Source of the DNA: DAOTEJ01 sp035454085
GTDB lineage: Bacteria; Pseudomonadota; Gammaproteobacteria; Burkholderiales; Burkholderiaceae_F
Assembly: GCA_035454085.1 (NCBI GenBank)
Contig: DAOTEJ010000007.1
Location: forward strand, 1-55,026
DNA length: 55,026 nucleotides
Direction of reading: 5' to 3'
Both the position numbers and the translations under genes were made by a program. The notes below the pieces were generated by a model. It saw only the letters and a program-made list of their open reading frames with translations. It was not told the DNA's origin and searched no databases. How positions within the stretch are numbered: the first letter of the stretch is position 1; the number at the start of each line of letters is the position of its first letter. Below are positions 41,015-50,534 of this stretch, one piece after another.

Positions 41015-41779
41015 TCAGCGTCCGGTGAAGCGGGGGGCGCGACCGGCCAGAAAGGCCGCGACTCCCTCGCGGTAGTCCTCGGTCTCGAGCCAGGCGTAGT
41101 CGTCGGGCGGCAGCGTTGCGGCGACGAGATTGGCCTTGTTGAGCCGCGCCGCAAGCGCTGATCCGGCGAAGATGCGCGCGCAGCCGACTGCGACCTCGGC
41201 GTCCAGCGTGTCAGCGGGCACGACGCGCGTGACCAGGCCCTTGGCGCAGGCCTCCTCAGCGTCGAGCAGTCGGCCCTCGACAAGCAGTTCGAAGGCCACG
41301 TCGCGGCGCACGCAGGCGAGCAGGTCAGCGAGTTCACTGCGCGCCAACGGAAAGCCCAGCCGGCCCACCGGAGCGCCGAGCCGCGCGCTTTGCGTGGCCA
41401 GGCGCAGATCTGCCGCCATCGCCAGCTCCAGCCCGCCCCCCACGCACGCGCCCTCGATGGCCGCGATCACCGGCACCGGACAGGCGCGCACCGCGGCCAG
41501 CGCAGGCGCGATCAGCTCCTCGTGGTAGCGGCGGCCGGACTCGCGGTCGCGGCGCAGGGCGGGGAACTCGGCGATGTCGGCCCCTCCCGCAAAGTGCCCG
41601 TCGGCGCCGCGCAGCACCACGACCCGCAGTTCGCCCGGCTCGCGCGCCCAGTCGCCGAAGAGTTCGGCGATCCGACGCCACATCGCCGCGCCGATCGCGT
41701 TGCGCCGGCCCGGCGTGGCGAGCCACACGTGCGCCACCGCACCCGCCAGTTCGACGCGGACTTCGCCTGGCGCGCGCAT
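41015..41779 (-). CDS. Enoyl-CoA hydratase/isomerase (crotonase) family protein
   Basis: 254 residues. Oxyanion-hole motif HFAGGADIAEFP (about 60-71) and EGACVGGGLELAMAADLR (about 108-125). The first catalytic Glu position (LELAM) is present. The second, normally in a GxPEI/L-type segment, is replaced here: GAPVGRLGFPL has Val, so ordinary hydratase activity is doubtful. This pattern occurs in carnitinyl-CoA dehydratase-like and decarboxylase-like crotonases. Lies between the Bug receptor (1 bp) and matB (7 bp), suggesting a malonyl-CoA-related reaction. Confidence 0.82.
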   Translation of the reverse strand: MRAPGEVRVELAGAVAHVWLATPGRRNAIGAAMWRRIAELFGDWAREPGELRVVVLRGADGHFAGGADIAEFPALRRDRESGRRYHEELIAPALAAVRACPVPVIAAIEGACVGGGLELAMAADLRLATQSARLGAPVGRLGFPLARSELADLLACVRRDVAFELLVEGRLLDAEEACAKGLVTRVVPADTLDAEVAVGCARIFAGSALAARLNKANLVAATLPPDDYAWLETEDYREGVAAFLAGRAPRFTGR

Positions 41780-41780
41780 C

Positions 41781-42761
41781 TCAGTCGAGCTTCGCGCCCG
41801 AGGTCTTGGTGACCAGGGCCCAGCGCTTGATCTCGGCGTTCAGAAAGCGCGCGAACTCCGCCTGGCTCATGCTCGGCACGTCCGAACCATTGGCGAGCCA
41901 GATGTCGCGCACTTCCTGGGTTGCCAGGGCCTTGCTGACCTCGGCCTGCATGCGCTCGACGATTGGCTGCGGCGTGCCCTTCACCGCCCACAGCCCGTAC
42001 CAGGTGGAGACGCGGTAATCGGGCAGTCCGGCCTCGGCCGCGGTGGGCACGTTGGGGAAAGCCGCCGCGCGCTGCGGCGCGGCCACCGCCAGCGCCTTGA
42101 TGCGGCCGGAGCGGATGTGCTGCGCCGAAGAGCCCAGGCCGTCGAACATCAGGTCCACGTTGCCGGCGATCAGATCGGACAGTGCCGGGCCGGCACCACG
42201 GTAGGGAATGTGCAGGATGTAGGTTCCGGTCTGCTGCTTGAAGAGCTCGCCGGCGAGGTGGTGCGAAGTGCCGTTGCCGGCCGAGCCGTAGCTGAGCTTG
42301 GCGGGGTTCTTCTTGAGCGTGTCGACCAGGGACTTGACGTCATTGGCCGACACCCGCGCGGGATTGGCCACGATCACCTGGGGCGGGTTGGCGATCATCA
42401 TGATCGGCACCAGGTCCTTCTCGATGTCGTAGTCGAGCTTGGGGTAGAAGCTCGGCGCGATGGCGTGGTGCACCGCGCCCACGAAGAAGGTATAGCCGTC
42501 GGGCGCGGCCTTGGCGGCGAGTGCCGCGCCCACCGTGCCGCCGGCGCCGCCGCGGTTGTCGATCACGACCTGGCGGCCAAGCTGCCTGGAAAGCTGCGCT
42601 GCCAGCGGGCGCGCAAAGGCGTCGGTGCCGCCGCCGGGCGGGAAGGGCACGATCAGGGTGATGGGCTTGGCCGGCCAGGCCGAGGCGCCCTGGGCCAACA
42701 CAGCGCCAGGCACGACCAGGGCCAAGGCCAGCAAGGCCGTGCCCAGTAGGCGGTGAAGCAT
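41781..42761 (-). CDS. Bug-family periplasmic solute receptor (TctC-like)
   Basis: 326 residues. Signal peptide MLHRLLGTALLALALVVPGAVLAQG (cleaved after about 23). Mature start WPAKPITLIVPFPPGGGTDAFARPLA is the Bug/TctC hallmark. VIDNRGGAGGTVGA, HIPYRGAGPALSDLIAGNVDLMFD and LPDYRVSTWYGLWA follow. These proteins bind carboxylates. GGAGAC ribosome site is just upstream. First gene of the matB operon. No tctA/tctB permease genes adjacent, which is normal for Bug receptors. Confidence 0.92.
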   Translation of the reverse strand: MLHRLLGTALLALALVVPGAVLAQGASAWPAKPITLIVPFPPGGGTDAFARPLAAQLSRQLGRQVVIDNRGGAGGTVGAALAAKAAPDGYTFFVGAVHHAIAPSFYPKLDYDIEKDLVPIMMIANPPQVIVANPARVSANDVKSLVDTLKKNPAKLSYGSAGNGTSHHLAGELFKQQTGTYILHIPYRGAGPALSDLIAGNVDLMFDGLGSSAQHIRSGRIKALAVAAPQRAAAFPNVPTAAEAGLPDYRVSTWYGLWAVKGTPQPIVERMQAEVSKALATQEVRDIWLANGSDVPSMSQAEFARFLNAEIKRWALVTKTSGAKLD

Positions 42762-42836
42762 GGTGTCTCCTTGAGTTGCGCAGCGGCGATTCTGTGCGCC
42801 GCGTAGCGCCGATGCTAACCGCCCCGAGCCCCGATC

Positions 42837-43646
42837 TCAGGAGCGCGCCGCGCGAGGGTGCGGGTCGCGGCGCCAGCAGAACACGAAGAGCGCGGCGCCG
42901 AACACGATCATCGGCAGCGACAGCCACTGGCCTTGCGACAGTCCGAACTTCAGGGGCAGATAGGCGTCGGGCTCGCGCGCGAACTCCACCAGGAAGCGCG
43001 TGATGCCGTAGCCCAGCACGAAGAGCGCGCCCACCGTGCCCTGGGGTCGCGGCCGCGCCGAGTAGATCCACAGCACGACGAACAGCAGCAGGCCCTCGAG
43101 CCCGGCCTGGTAGAGCTGCGAGGGATGGCGCGGCAGCCCGTCGCCCGCCTGCGGGAACACCATCGCCCAGGGCCAGGTGGCGGGGTCGGTGACCCGACCC
43201 CAGAGTTCGCCGTTGATGAAGTTGCCGATGCGCCCCGCCATCAGGCCCAGGGGCACGAGCGGCACGACGAAGTCCGCGACCTGCAGGAAGGGCCGCTTGC
43301 GTGTACGCGCGAACCACGCGATCGCGGCGATCACCCCGATCACGCCCCCGTGCGCCGCCATTCCACCCTGCCAGACCTTGAAGATGTCGAGCGGATGGGC
43401 AAGGTAGTGCGCGGGCTGATAGAACAGCACGAAGCCCAGGCGGCCGCCCACGATCACCCCGATCACGCCGAAGAACAGCATGTCCTCGACGTCGCGCCGA
43501 CTCATGCCGCGCCAAGCCTGGCGCGTGCGCAGCATGCCCAGCAGCATGAAGAGCGCAAAGCCCACCAGGTACATCAGCCCGTACCAGCGCACGGCCAGCG
43601 GGCCGATCGAGAAGGCGATCGGATCGAACTGCGGATGGACGAGCAT
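42837..43646 (-). CDS. lgt: Prolipoprotein diacylglyceryl transferase
   Basis: 269 residues from ATG 43646. Seven TM helices, inner membrane. The H-box region HPLDIFKVWQGGMAAHGG (about 80-97) and the Lgt signature GRIGNFINGELWGR (about 138-151) are present, as is HPSQLYQAGLEGLLLF. It adds diacylglycerol to prolipoprotein Cys. It is divergent from ilvD, as in other Burkholderiales. Confidence 0.96.
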   Translation of the reverse strand: MLVHPQFDPIAFSIGPLAVRWYGLMYLVGFALFMLLGMLRTRQAWRGMSRRDVEDMLFFGVIGVIVGGRLGFVLFYQPAHYLAHPLDIFKVWQGGMAAHGGVIGVIAAIAWFARTRKRPFLQVADFVVPLVPLGLMAGRIGNFINGELWGRVTDPATWPWAMVFPQAGDGLPRHPSQLYQAGLEGLLLFVVLWIYSARPRPQGTVGALFVLGYGITRFLVEFAREPDAYLPLKFGLSQGQWLSLPMIVFGAALFVFCWRRDPHPRAARS

Positions 43647-43694
43647 CGGGGATCGGTGCGCGACGCGGCGCGCGGGTGGGGTGAGCCTGGCCGC

Positions 43695-43701
43695 TATTAT
43701 T
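43695..43701. promoter_or_regulatory. Shared divergent -10 region of lgt and ilvD
   Basis: TATTATT reads TATTAT toward ilvD and AATAAT toward lgt, again with overlapping -10 hexamers. The ilvD leader would be about 43 nt and lacks a clear ribosome site. -35 positions are weak. Confidence 0.4.
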
Positions 43702-43749
43702 GCCCGACACCACGAACCAACCTGTGAAGCGCCCGCCGGCGCCCCCGCC

Positions 43750-45435
43750 ATGGCCACCAACCGCCGCTCCCGCAACGTGACGCAAGGCGTCGCCCGCTCA
43801 GCCAACCGCGCGATGTACTACGCGATGGGCTACCAGGACGAGGACTTCGACAAGCCGATGATCGGCGTGGCCAACGGCCATTCGACCATCACGCCCTGCA
43901 ACTCGGGGCTGCAGAAGCTTGCCGACGCGGCGGTCGAGGCGATCGAGGCGGCGGGCGCGAATTCGCAGCTGTTCGGCACGCCGACCATCTCGGACGGCAT
44001 CGGCATGGGCACCGAGGGCATGAAGTACTCGCTGGTGAGCCGCGAGGTGATCGCCGACTGCGTCGAGACCTGCGTCAACGGCCAGTGGATGGACGGGGTG
44101 ATCGTGATCGGCGGCTGCGACAAGAACATGCCGGGCGGCATGATCGGCATCGCGCGCTGCGACGTGCCGGCGATCTACGTCTACGGCGGCACCGTCAAGC
44201 CCGGCCACTACAAGGGCAAGGATCTGACCATCGTCAGCGCCTTCGAGGCGGTGGGCGAGTTCAGCTCGGGACGCATGAACGCCGAGGACTTCAAGCAGAT
44301 CGAGAAGCGCTGCATCCCCGGCTCGGGATCCTGCGGCGGCATGTACACCGCCAACACCATGAGCTCGTCGTTCGAGGCCCTGGGCATGAGCCTGCTGTAC
44401 TCATCGACCCAGGCCAATCCCGACCAGGAGAAAGTCGACTCGACGACCGAGGCCGCGCGCGTGCTGGTAGAGGCCGTGAAGGCCGACCTGCGGCCCTCGC
44501 AGATCATCACCCGCCAGAGCATCGAGAACGCCGTGGCACTGATCATGGCGGTGGGCGGCTCGACCAACGCGGTGCTGCACTTCCTGGCCATCGCCCACGC
44601 CGCGAACATTCCCTTCGCGCTCGAGGACTTCGAGGCGATCCGCCTGCGCACCCCGGTGCTGTGCGACCTCAAGCCCAGCGGCAGGTACGTGGCGACCGAC
44701 CTGCACGCCGCCGGCGGCATCCCGCAGGTGCTCAAGATCCTGCTTGCCAATGGCCTGCTGCACGGCGAGTGCATGACCATCACCGGCAAGACCATGGCCC
44801 AGATGCTGGCCGACGTGCCTGCCGAGCCGCGTGCGGATCAGGACGTGATCCGACCCTTCAACCGGCCCATGTACGAGCAGGGCCACCTTGCCATCCTCAG
44901 GGGCAACCTCGCCGAGGAGGGCGCGGTGGCCAAGATCACCGGCCTCAAGAACCCAGCGATCACCGGCCCGGCGCGGGTGTTCGACTCCGAGGACGCCGCC
45001 ATGGCGGCGATCATGGCCGACCAGATCCGCGCGGGCGACGTGGTCATCATCCGCTACGAAGGTCCCAAAGGTGGGCCTGGCATGCGCGAGATGCTCTCGC
45101 CCACCTCGGCGATCATCGGCAAGGGGCTGGGCGAGTCGGTCGGGCTGATCACCGACGGGCGCTTCTCGGGCGGCACCTGGGGCATGGTGGTGGGCCACGT
45201 GGCACCCGAGGCCTACGTCGGCGGCACGCTGGCGCTGGTGCAGGAGGGCGACTCGGTCACCATGGACGCCACCCGCCAGCTCTTGCAACTCAACGTGCCC
45301 GACGAAGAGATCGCGCGCCGCCGCGCCGCCTGGACGCAGCCGGCCCCGCGCTACACCCGGGGCGTACTGGCCAAGTTCGCCAAGCTCGCCTCGAGCGCGA
45401 GCAAGGGCGCGATCACGGACGAAAAGCTCTTCTAG
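43750..45435 (+). CDS. ilvD: Dihydroxy-acid dehydratase
   Basis: 561 residues from ATG 43750; MATNRRSRNVTQGVARSANRAMYYAMGY is the standard N-terminus. It makes the 2-keto acids in Ile, Val and Leu synthesis. Fe-S ligands are Cys in ITPCNSG, GGCDKNMPGG and GSCGGMYTANTM. The 561-residue form is shorter than the 616-residue E. coli enzyme and resembles the [2Fe-2S] type. PTSAIIGKGLG and LITDGRFSGGTWG complete the active site. Cytosolic. Confidence 0.96.
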   Translation: MATNRRSRNVTQGVARSANRAMYYAMGYQDEDFDKPMIGVANGHSTITPCNSGLQKLADAAVEAIEAAGANSQLFGTPTISDGIGMGTEGMKYSLVSREVIADCVETCVNGQWMDGVIVIGGCDKNMPGGMIGIARCDVPAIYVYGGTVKPGHYKGKDLTIVSAFEAVGEFSSGRMNAEDFKQIEKRCIPGSGSCGGMYTANTMSSSFEALGMSLLYSSTQANPDQEKVDSTTEAARVLVEAVKADLRPSQIITRQSIENAVALIMAVGGSTNAVLHFLAIAHAANIPFALEDFEAIRLRTPVLCDLKPSGRYVATDLHAAGGIPQVLKILLANGLLHGECMTITGKTMAQMLADVPAEPRADQDVIRPFNRPMYEQGHLAILRGNLAEEGAVAKITGLKNPAITGPARVFDSEDAAMAAIMADQIRAGDVVIIRYEGPKGGPGMREMLSPTSAIIGKGLGESVGLITDGRFSGGTWGMVVGHVAPEAYVGGTLALVQEGDSVTMDATRQLLQLNVPDEEIARRRAAWTQPAPRYTRGVLAKFAKLASSASKGAITDEKLF

Positions 45436-45482
45436 GCTGGGGTCAGGGCGCCGGGCGCGGGCCGCACAGGCGCGCCGCAGGG

Positions 45483-45719
45483 CTAGCGCCGCGGCTTGTT
45501 GCGAGGGGGCAGGAAACTCTCGATGCGCTTGCGGCGCGTGGCGTCGTACTCGTCGTGGGCCCGCTTCTTGTCCAGCCCCAGGCGCTTCTCCACGAGTTCA
45601 AACCAGACGAAGGCCGCGCCGAAGGGCGCGAGCACCCACCACCACGAGAGATCGGCGAAGACGCTCACCTCGAAGAGCTTGAGTGCCAGGACAAGGGCGC
45701 CGAGCCAGACCAGATACAT
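45483..45719 (-). CDS. Small Trp-rich membrane protein (TIGR04438-type)
   Basis: 78 residues from ATG 45719. Two short hydrophobic stretches, LVWLGALVLALKLFEVSVFAD and LSWWWVLAPFGAAFVWFELVEK, then a basic, cytosolic tail (KKRAHDEYDATRRKRIESFLPPRNK). The Trp-Trp-Trp run is the mark of this small betaproteobacterial family. Function unknown. Convergent with ilvD and divergent from the cytochrome gene. Confidence 0.82.
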   Translation of the reverse strand: MYLVWLGALVLALKLFEVSVFADLSWWWVLAPFGAAFVWFELVEKRLGLDKKRAHDEYDATRRKRIESFLPPRNKPRR

Positions 45720-45842
45720 GCCAATTGGGGCGCGAACCAAAGCGCCGACGGAAATCGATGGCAGCACTATAGGAGCGCCCCCAGCCCGCCGCCATCCCCT
45801 GCGGACGGCGTGGCCGGTGCACCGGGCGGGGAATTCGCCCGT

Positions 45843-45848
45843 TAGAAT
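45843..45848 (+). promoter_or_regulatory. -10 element of the cytochrome c gene
   Basis: TAGAAT, 40 bp before the GTG start. ACAGGAG just before the start serves as ribosome site. Confidence 0.5.
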
Positions 45849-45888
45849 CGCGAGCCCTCGGATTCCACCCCACCCCACAGGAGCCCCC

Positions 45889-46200
45889 GTGAAAATCACC
45901 ACCATCCTCGCTGCCACCGCCCTGCTGGGCTTCGGCGCCGCCGCCCAGGCCCAGAACGCCCAGGAACTGGCCAAGGCCAAGAACTGCTTCGCCTGCCACG
46001 CCATCGACAAGAAGCTGGTCGGTCCCGCCTACAAGGACATCGCCGCCAAGTACAAGGGCAACAAGGACGCCGCGGCCATCCTGGCCAAGAAGATCCGCGA
46101 AGGCGGCGTGGGCGTGTGGGGCCAGGTGCCGATGCCCGCCAACCCCCAGGTCAACGCCCAGGAAGCCGAAACCCTGGCCAAGTGGGTGCTGTCGCAGTAA
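45889..46200 (+). CDS. Class I c-type cytochrome (c551-like)
   Basis: 103 residues, GTG start with AGGAG 5 nt upstream. Signal peptide to AQAQN (about 21). Haem motif CFACH (about 33-37). The axial Met is in VPMPAN (about 80). Small periplasmic electron carrier, typical c551/c552 size. It ends 3 bp before the scaffold gap. Confidence 0.93.
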   Translation: MKITTILAATALLGFGAAAQAQNAQELAKAKNCFACHAIDKKLVGPAYKDIAAKYKGNKDAAAILAKKIREGGVGVWGQVPMPANPQVNAQEAETLAKWVLSQ

Positions 46201-46203
46201 TCC

Positions 46204-46303
46204 NNNNNNNNNNNNNNNNNNNNNNNNNNNNNNNNNNNNNNNNNNNNNNNNNNNNNNNNNNNNNNNNNNNNNNNNNNNNNNNNNNNNNNNNNNNNNNNNN
46301 NNN
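46204..46303. other. Assembly gap (100 N)
   Basis: Exactly 100 N, the usual placeholder for a gap of unknown size. Sequence content and the linkage between the cytochrome gene and the liv genes are unproven. No coding sequence spans it. Confidence 0.99.
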
Positions 46304-46317
46304 TAGGAGACCGCTCG

Positions 46318-47514
46318 ATGAATCACCCGATGTTCAAGCTTGTGCCGCTGGCGATTGCCGCGGCCGTCGCCCTTGCCGCCTGCGGCAAGAAGGAAGAGGC
46401 CAAGCCGGCCGCCCCCGCCGCGCAGGCGCCCGCTGCCGCTCCCGTGGTTGCCGTGATCAAGGTGGGCCATGTGGCCCCGCTGACCGGCGGCATCGCCCAC
46501 CTGGGCAAGGACAACGAGAACGGCGCCCGTCTGGCTGTGAACGAGATCAATGCCGCCGGCGGCATCAAGCTCGGCGACCAGACCTTCAAGCTCGAACTAG
46601 TCCCCGAGGACGACAAGGCGGACCCGAAGGAAGGCACGATCGCCGCCCAGAAGCTGGTGGATGCCGGCGTGGTCGCCGTGGTCGGTCACCTGAACTCGGG
46701 CACCTCGATCCCCGCCTCGAAGATCTACTCGGACGCCAGCGTCACGCAGATCTCGCCCTCGGCCACCAACCCGAAGTACACGGAGCAGGGCTTCAAGACC
46801 ACGTTCCGCGTCGTGGCCAACGACAACCAGCAAGGCGCGGTGCTCGCCAACTACGCCAAGGACTCGCTCAAGGCCAAGACGGTCGCGATCATCGACGACC
46901 GCACCGCCTACGGTCAGGGCCTGGCCGACGTGTTCGAGAAGGTCGCCAAGGAAGGCGGCGTCAAGGTCGTGACCCGCGAGTTCACCAACGACAAGGCCAC
47001 CGACTTCAACGCCATCCTTACCAAGGTCAAGGCCGGCAAGCCCGACGTGATCATGTACGGCGGCATGGACGCCACTGCCGGCCCGATGGCCAAGCAGATG
47101 AAGCAACTGGGCATCAAGAGCGTGCTGCTCGCCGGTGACGGCGTGTGCTCGCCCGAGTTCATCAAGCTCGCCGGCGACGCCGCCGAGGTCCTGCACTGCT
47201 CGATGGCCGGCGAGGCGGTCGAGAAGCTGGCCAAGGGCGAGGAGTTCAAGGCCAAGTACAAGGCGGCGTTCAACCAGGACGTCCAGGTCTACTCGCCCTA
47301 CTCGTACGACGCGGTCTACGTGATCGCCGATGCGCTCAAGCGCGCCGGCAAGGCCGATCGCGCGGCGGTCACCGCCGTGATGCCCGCCACCAACATGCCC
47401 GGCCTGACCGGCACGGTGGCCTTCGACGAGAAGGGCGACATCAAGGGCGGCGCCATCTCGATGTTCAAGGTCGGCAAGGACGGCAAGCTCGAGTACATCT
47501 CGACCTCGCGCTGA
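46318..47514 (+). CDS. Branched-chain amino-acid ABC transporter substrate-binding lipoprotein
   Basis: 398 residues, ATG 46318 with AGGAGA upstream (M5 is a second possible start). Lipobox ALAAC gives Cys22, then a Lys/Glu/Ala/Pro linker. The Leu/Ile/Val-binding fold follows: VGHVAPLTGGIAHLGKDNENGARLAVNEIN (pattern at about 50-80), VGHLNSGTSIPAS and SPYSYDAVYVIADAL. A lipidated form is less usual for Gram-negative LivK-type proteins. Separated from livH by a strong terminator. Confidence 0.92.
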   Translation: MNHPMFKLVPLAIAAAVALAACGKKEEAKPAAPAAQAPAAAPVVAVIKVGHVAPLTGGIAHLGKDNENGARLAVNEINAAGGIKLGDQTFKLELVPEDDKADPKEGTIAAQKLVDAGVVAVVGHLNSGTSIPASKIYSDASVTQISPSATNPKYTEQGFKTTFRVVANDNQQGAVLANYAKDSLKAKTVAIIDDRTAYGQGLADVFEKVAKEGGVKVVTREFTNDKATDFNAILTKVKAGKPDVIMYGGMDATAGPMAKQMKQLGIKSVLLAGDGVCSPEFIKLAGDAAEVLHCSMAGEAVEKLAKGEEFKAKYKAAFNQDVQVYSPYSYDAVYVIADALKRAGKADRAAVTAVMPATNMPGLTGTVAFDEKGDIKGGAISMFKVGKDGKLEYISTSR

Positions 47515-47534
47515 TCGACCAACGCGGCAGTCAT

Positions 47535-47566
47535 GGGCGGCGCCTTCGGGCGCCGCCCTTTTTTTC
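47535..47566 (+). terminator. Strong intrinsic terminator after the liv binding-protein gene
   Basis: A 10-bp GC stem GGGCGGCGCC/GGCGCCGCCC with a TTCG tetraloop, followed by seven T. Best terminator in the window. It splits the binding-protein gene from the transporter genes and should set the binding protein in excess by limiting read-through. Confidence 0.9.
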
Positions 47567-47573
47567 GTCTCCT

Positions 47574-47604
47574 CTGACGGCGCGACCCGCGATCTTGCTA
47601 GGAT
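47574..47604 (+). promoter_or_regulatory. Candidate promoter of livHMGF
   Basis: CTGACG (47574-47579) and TAGGAT (47599-47604), 19 bp apart, between the terminator and livH. CGGAGAC precedes ATG 47648. Confidence 0.35.
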
Positions 47605-47647
47605 CGGCACGCTTGGGACGCGCCCGCGCCCCGATGCCGGAGACCCG

Positions 47648-48577
<930 letters not shown>

Positions 48578-48586
48578 GGCCGCGTC

Positions 48587-49741
48587 ATGAATCTCTACTT
48601 CCCCAAGTGGCGCGACAATCCCGTCGCCGCGTTCATCGCGACCTTCGTCGTGGCTGCGGTGCTGATCGCCCTGCCCTTCGTGGTCGGACAGCTCGGCAAC
48701 GCCTGGGTGCGCGCCTTGGCCTTCGCGCTGCTCTACGTGATGCTGGCGCTGGGCCTGAACATCGTGGTGGGCTTCGCCGGCCTGCTGGACCTCGGCTACA
48801 TCGCGTTCTACGCGGTGGGTGCCTACATGTATGCGCTGCTTGCCAGCCCGCACCTGACCAGCACCTTCCCCGCGATCGCCGCCATGTTCCCCGACGGGCT
48901 GCACAACTCGATCTGGATGGTGATACCCCTGGGGGCGGCCCTGGCGGCGCTGTTCGGGATCATGCTGGGCGCGCCCGTGCTGCGCCTGCGCGGCGACTAC
49001 CTCGCCATCGTGACGCTGGGCTTCGGCGAGATCATCCGCATCTTCATGAACAACCTCAACGCCCCGGTGAACATCACCAACGGGCCGCAGGGGATCACCC
49101 TGATCGACCCGATCACCATCGGCGGCGTGAGCCTGGCCAAGCCCGTGCAGGTCTTCGGCCTCACCGTGCCTTCGGTGTACCTCTACTACTACTTCTTCCT
49201 GCTGCTGGTGATCGTCACCATCGTCGTGTGCATCAACCTGCAGAACTCTCGGCTCGGGCGCGCCTGGATGGCGATCCGCGAGGACGACCTGGCCGCCAAG
49301 GCCATGGGCATCAACGTGCGCAACGTGAAGCTGCTCGCCTTCGCGCTGGGCGCCACCTTCGGCGGCGTGGCGGGCGCGATGTTCGCGGCCTTCCAGGGCT
49401 TCGTCTCGCCCGAGAGCTTCTCGCTCATGGAGTCGATCATCGTGCTGGCCATGGTGGTGCTGGGCGGCATCGGCCACATCCCCGGCGTGATCCTCGGCGC
49501 GGTGCTGCTCGCCGTGTTCCCCGAGGTGCTGCGCCACACGGTGGTGCCGGTGCAGCAGGCGCTGTTCGGCAAGGTGCTGATCGACGCCGAGGTGCTGCGC
49601 ATGCTGCTCTACGGCCTGGCCATGGTGCTGATCATGCTGTACCGCCCCAAGGGCCTGTGGCCCGCGCCCGATCACGGCATCAATCCCTCCGAGCGCATGG
49701 GTGGCGGCAAGGGCGGCAAGGCCGCCGCGGCGGGGGCCTGA
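48587..49741 (+). CDS. livM: Branched-chain amino-acid ABC transporter permease LivM
   Basis: 384 residues, about ten TM helices. LGLNIVVGFAGLLDLGYIAFYAVGAY (partly quoted), GDYLAIVTLGFGEIIRI and the cytosolic loop SRLGRAWMAIREDDLAAKAMGIN are diagnostic. Ends in a Gly/Lys-rich tail. 9 bp after livH, 1 bp before livG. Confidence 0.95.
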   Translation: MNLYFPKWRDNPVAAFIATFVVAAVLIALPFVVGQLGNAWVRALAFALLYVMLALGLNIVVGFAGLLDLGYIAFYAVGAYMYALLASPHLTSTFPAIAAMFPDGLHNSIWMVIPLGAALAALFGIMLGAPVLRLRGDYLAIVTLGFGEIIRIFMNNLNAPVNITNGPQGITLIDPITIGGVSLAKPVQVFGLTVPSVYLYYYFFLLLVIVTIVVCINLQNSRLGRAWMAIREDDLAAKAMGINVRNVKLLAFALGATFGGVAGAMFAAFQGFVSPESFSLMESIIVLAMVVLGGIGHIPGVILGAVLLAVFPEVLRHTVVPVQQALFGKVLIDAEVLRMLLYGLAMVLIMLYRPKGLWPAPDHGINPSERMGGGKGGKAAAAGA

Positions 49742-49742
49742 G

Positions 49743-50534
49743 GTGGCCGAGACCATGCTCAAGGTGCAGGGGGTCAACAAGCGCTTCGGCGGCCTGCAGG
49801 CGCTCTCGAACGTCGGCATCGAGATCGAGCGCAGCCAGATCTACGGCCTGATCGGCCCCAACGGCGCGGGCAAGACCACCTTCTTCAACGTGATCACCGG
49901 GCTGTACACGCCCGACTCGGGCAGCTTCGAGCTGGCCGGCAAGACCTACTCGCCCAGCGAGGTCTGGAAGGTCGCGCAGGCCGGCATCGCCCGCACCTTC
50001 CAGAACATCCGCCTCTTCCCCGAGATGACCGCGCTCGAGAACGTGATGGTGGGCCGCCACGTCCGCACCCGGGCAGGCGCGCTCGGGGCCGTGCTGCGCC
50101 TGCCCTCGCAGCGGCGCGAGGAGGCGCAGATCAAGGCACGCGCGATCGAACTGCTCGAGTACGTGGGCATCCGCAAGTACGCGGACTACCAGGCGCGCAC
50201 GCTGGCCTACGGCGACCAGCGCCGGCTCGAGATCGCGCGCGCACTCGCCACCGAACCCAAGCTGCTCGCGCTCGACGAGCCCGCCGCGGGCATGAATGCC
50301 ACCGAGAAGCTGGGCCTGCGCAAGCTGCTCGAGAGCATCCAGGCCGATGGCGTGACCATCCTGCTCATCGAGCACGACGTGAAGCTCGTGATGGGGCTGT
50401 GCAACCGCGTCACCGTGCTCGACTACGGCAAGGTCATCGCGATGGGCGCCCCCGCCGAGGTCCAGAGCAACCCCGCGGTGATCGAGGCCTACCTCGGCGC
50501 CGCGCACGCCCCCAAGGGCACGGAAGCGGCATGA
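49743..50534 (+). CDS. livG: Branched-chain amino-acid ABC transporter ATPase LivG
   Basis: 263 residues from GTG 49743, 1 bp after livM (MAETMLKVQG fits homologues). ATG 49755 is an alternative, with GAGG 11 nt upstream. Walker A GPNGAGKT, LivG-specific ARTFQNIRLFPEMTALENVMVG, signature-like LAYGDQRRLEIARAL and Walker B LLALDEPAAGMN. Overlaps livF by ATGA. Confidence 0.94.
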   Translation: MAETMLKVQGVNKRFGGLQALSNVGIEIERSQIYGLIGPNGAGKTTFFNVITGLYTPDSGSFELAGKTYSPSEVWKVAQAGIARTFQNIRLFPEMTALENVMVGRHVRTRAGALGAVLRLPSQRREEAQIKARAIELLEYVGIRKYADYQARTLAYGDQRRLEIARALATEPKLLALDEPAAGMNATEKLGLRKLLESIQADGVTILLIEHDVKLVMGLCNRVTVLDYGKVIAMGAPAEVQSNPAVIEAYLGAAHAPKGTEAA

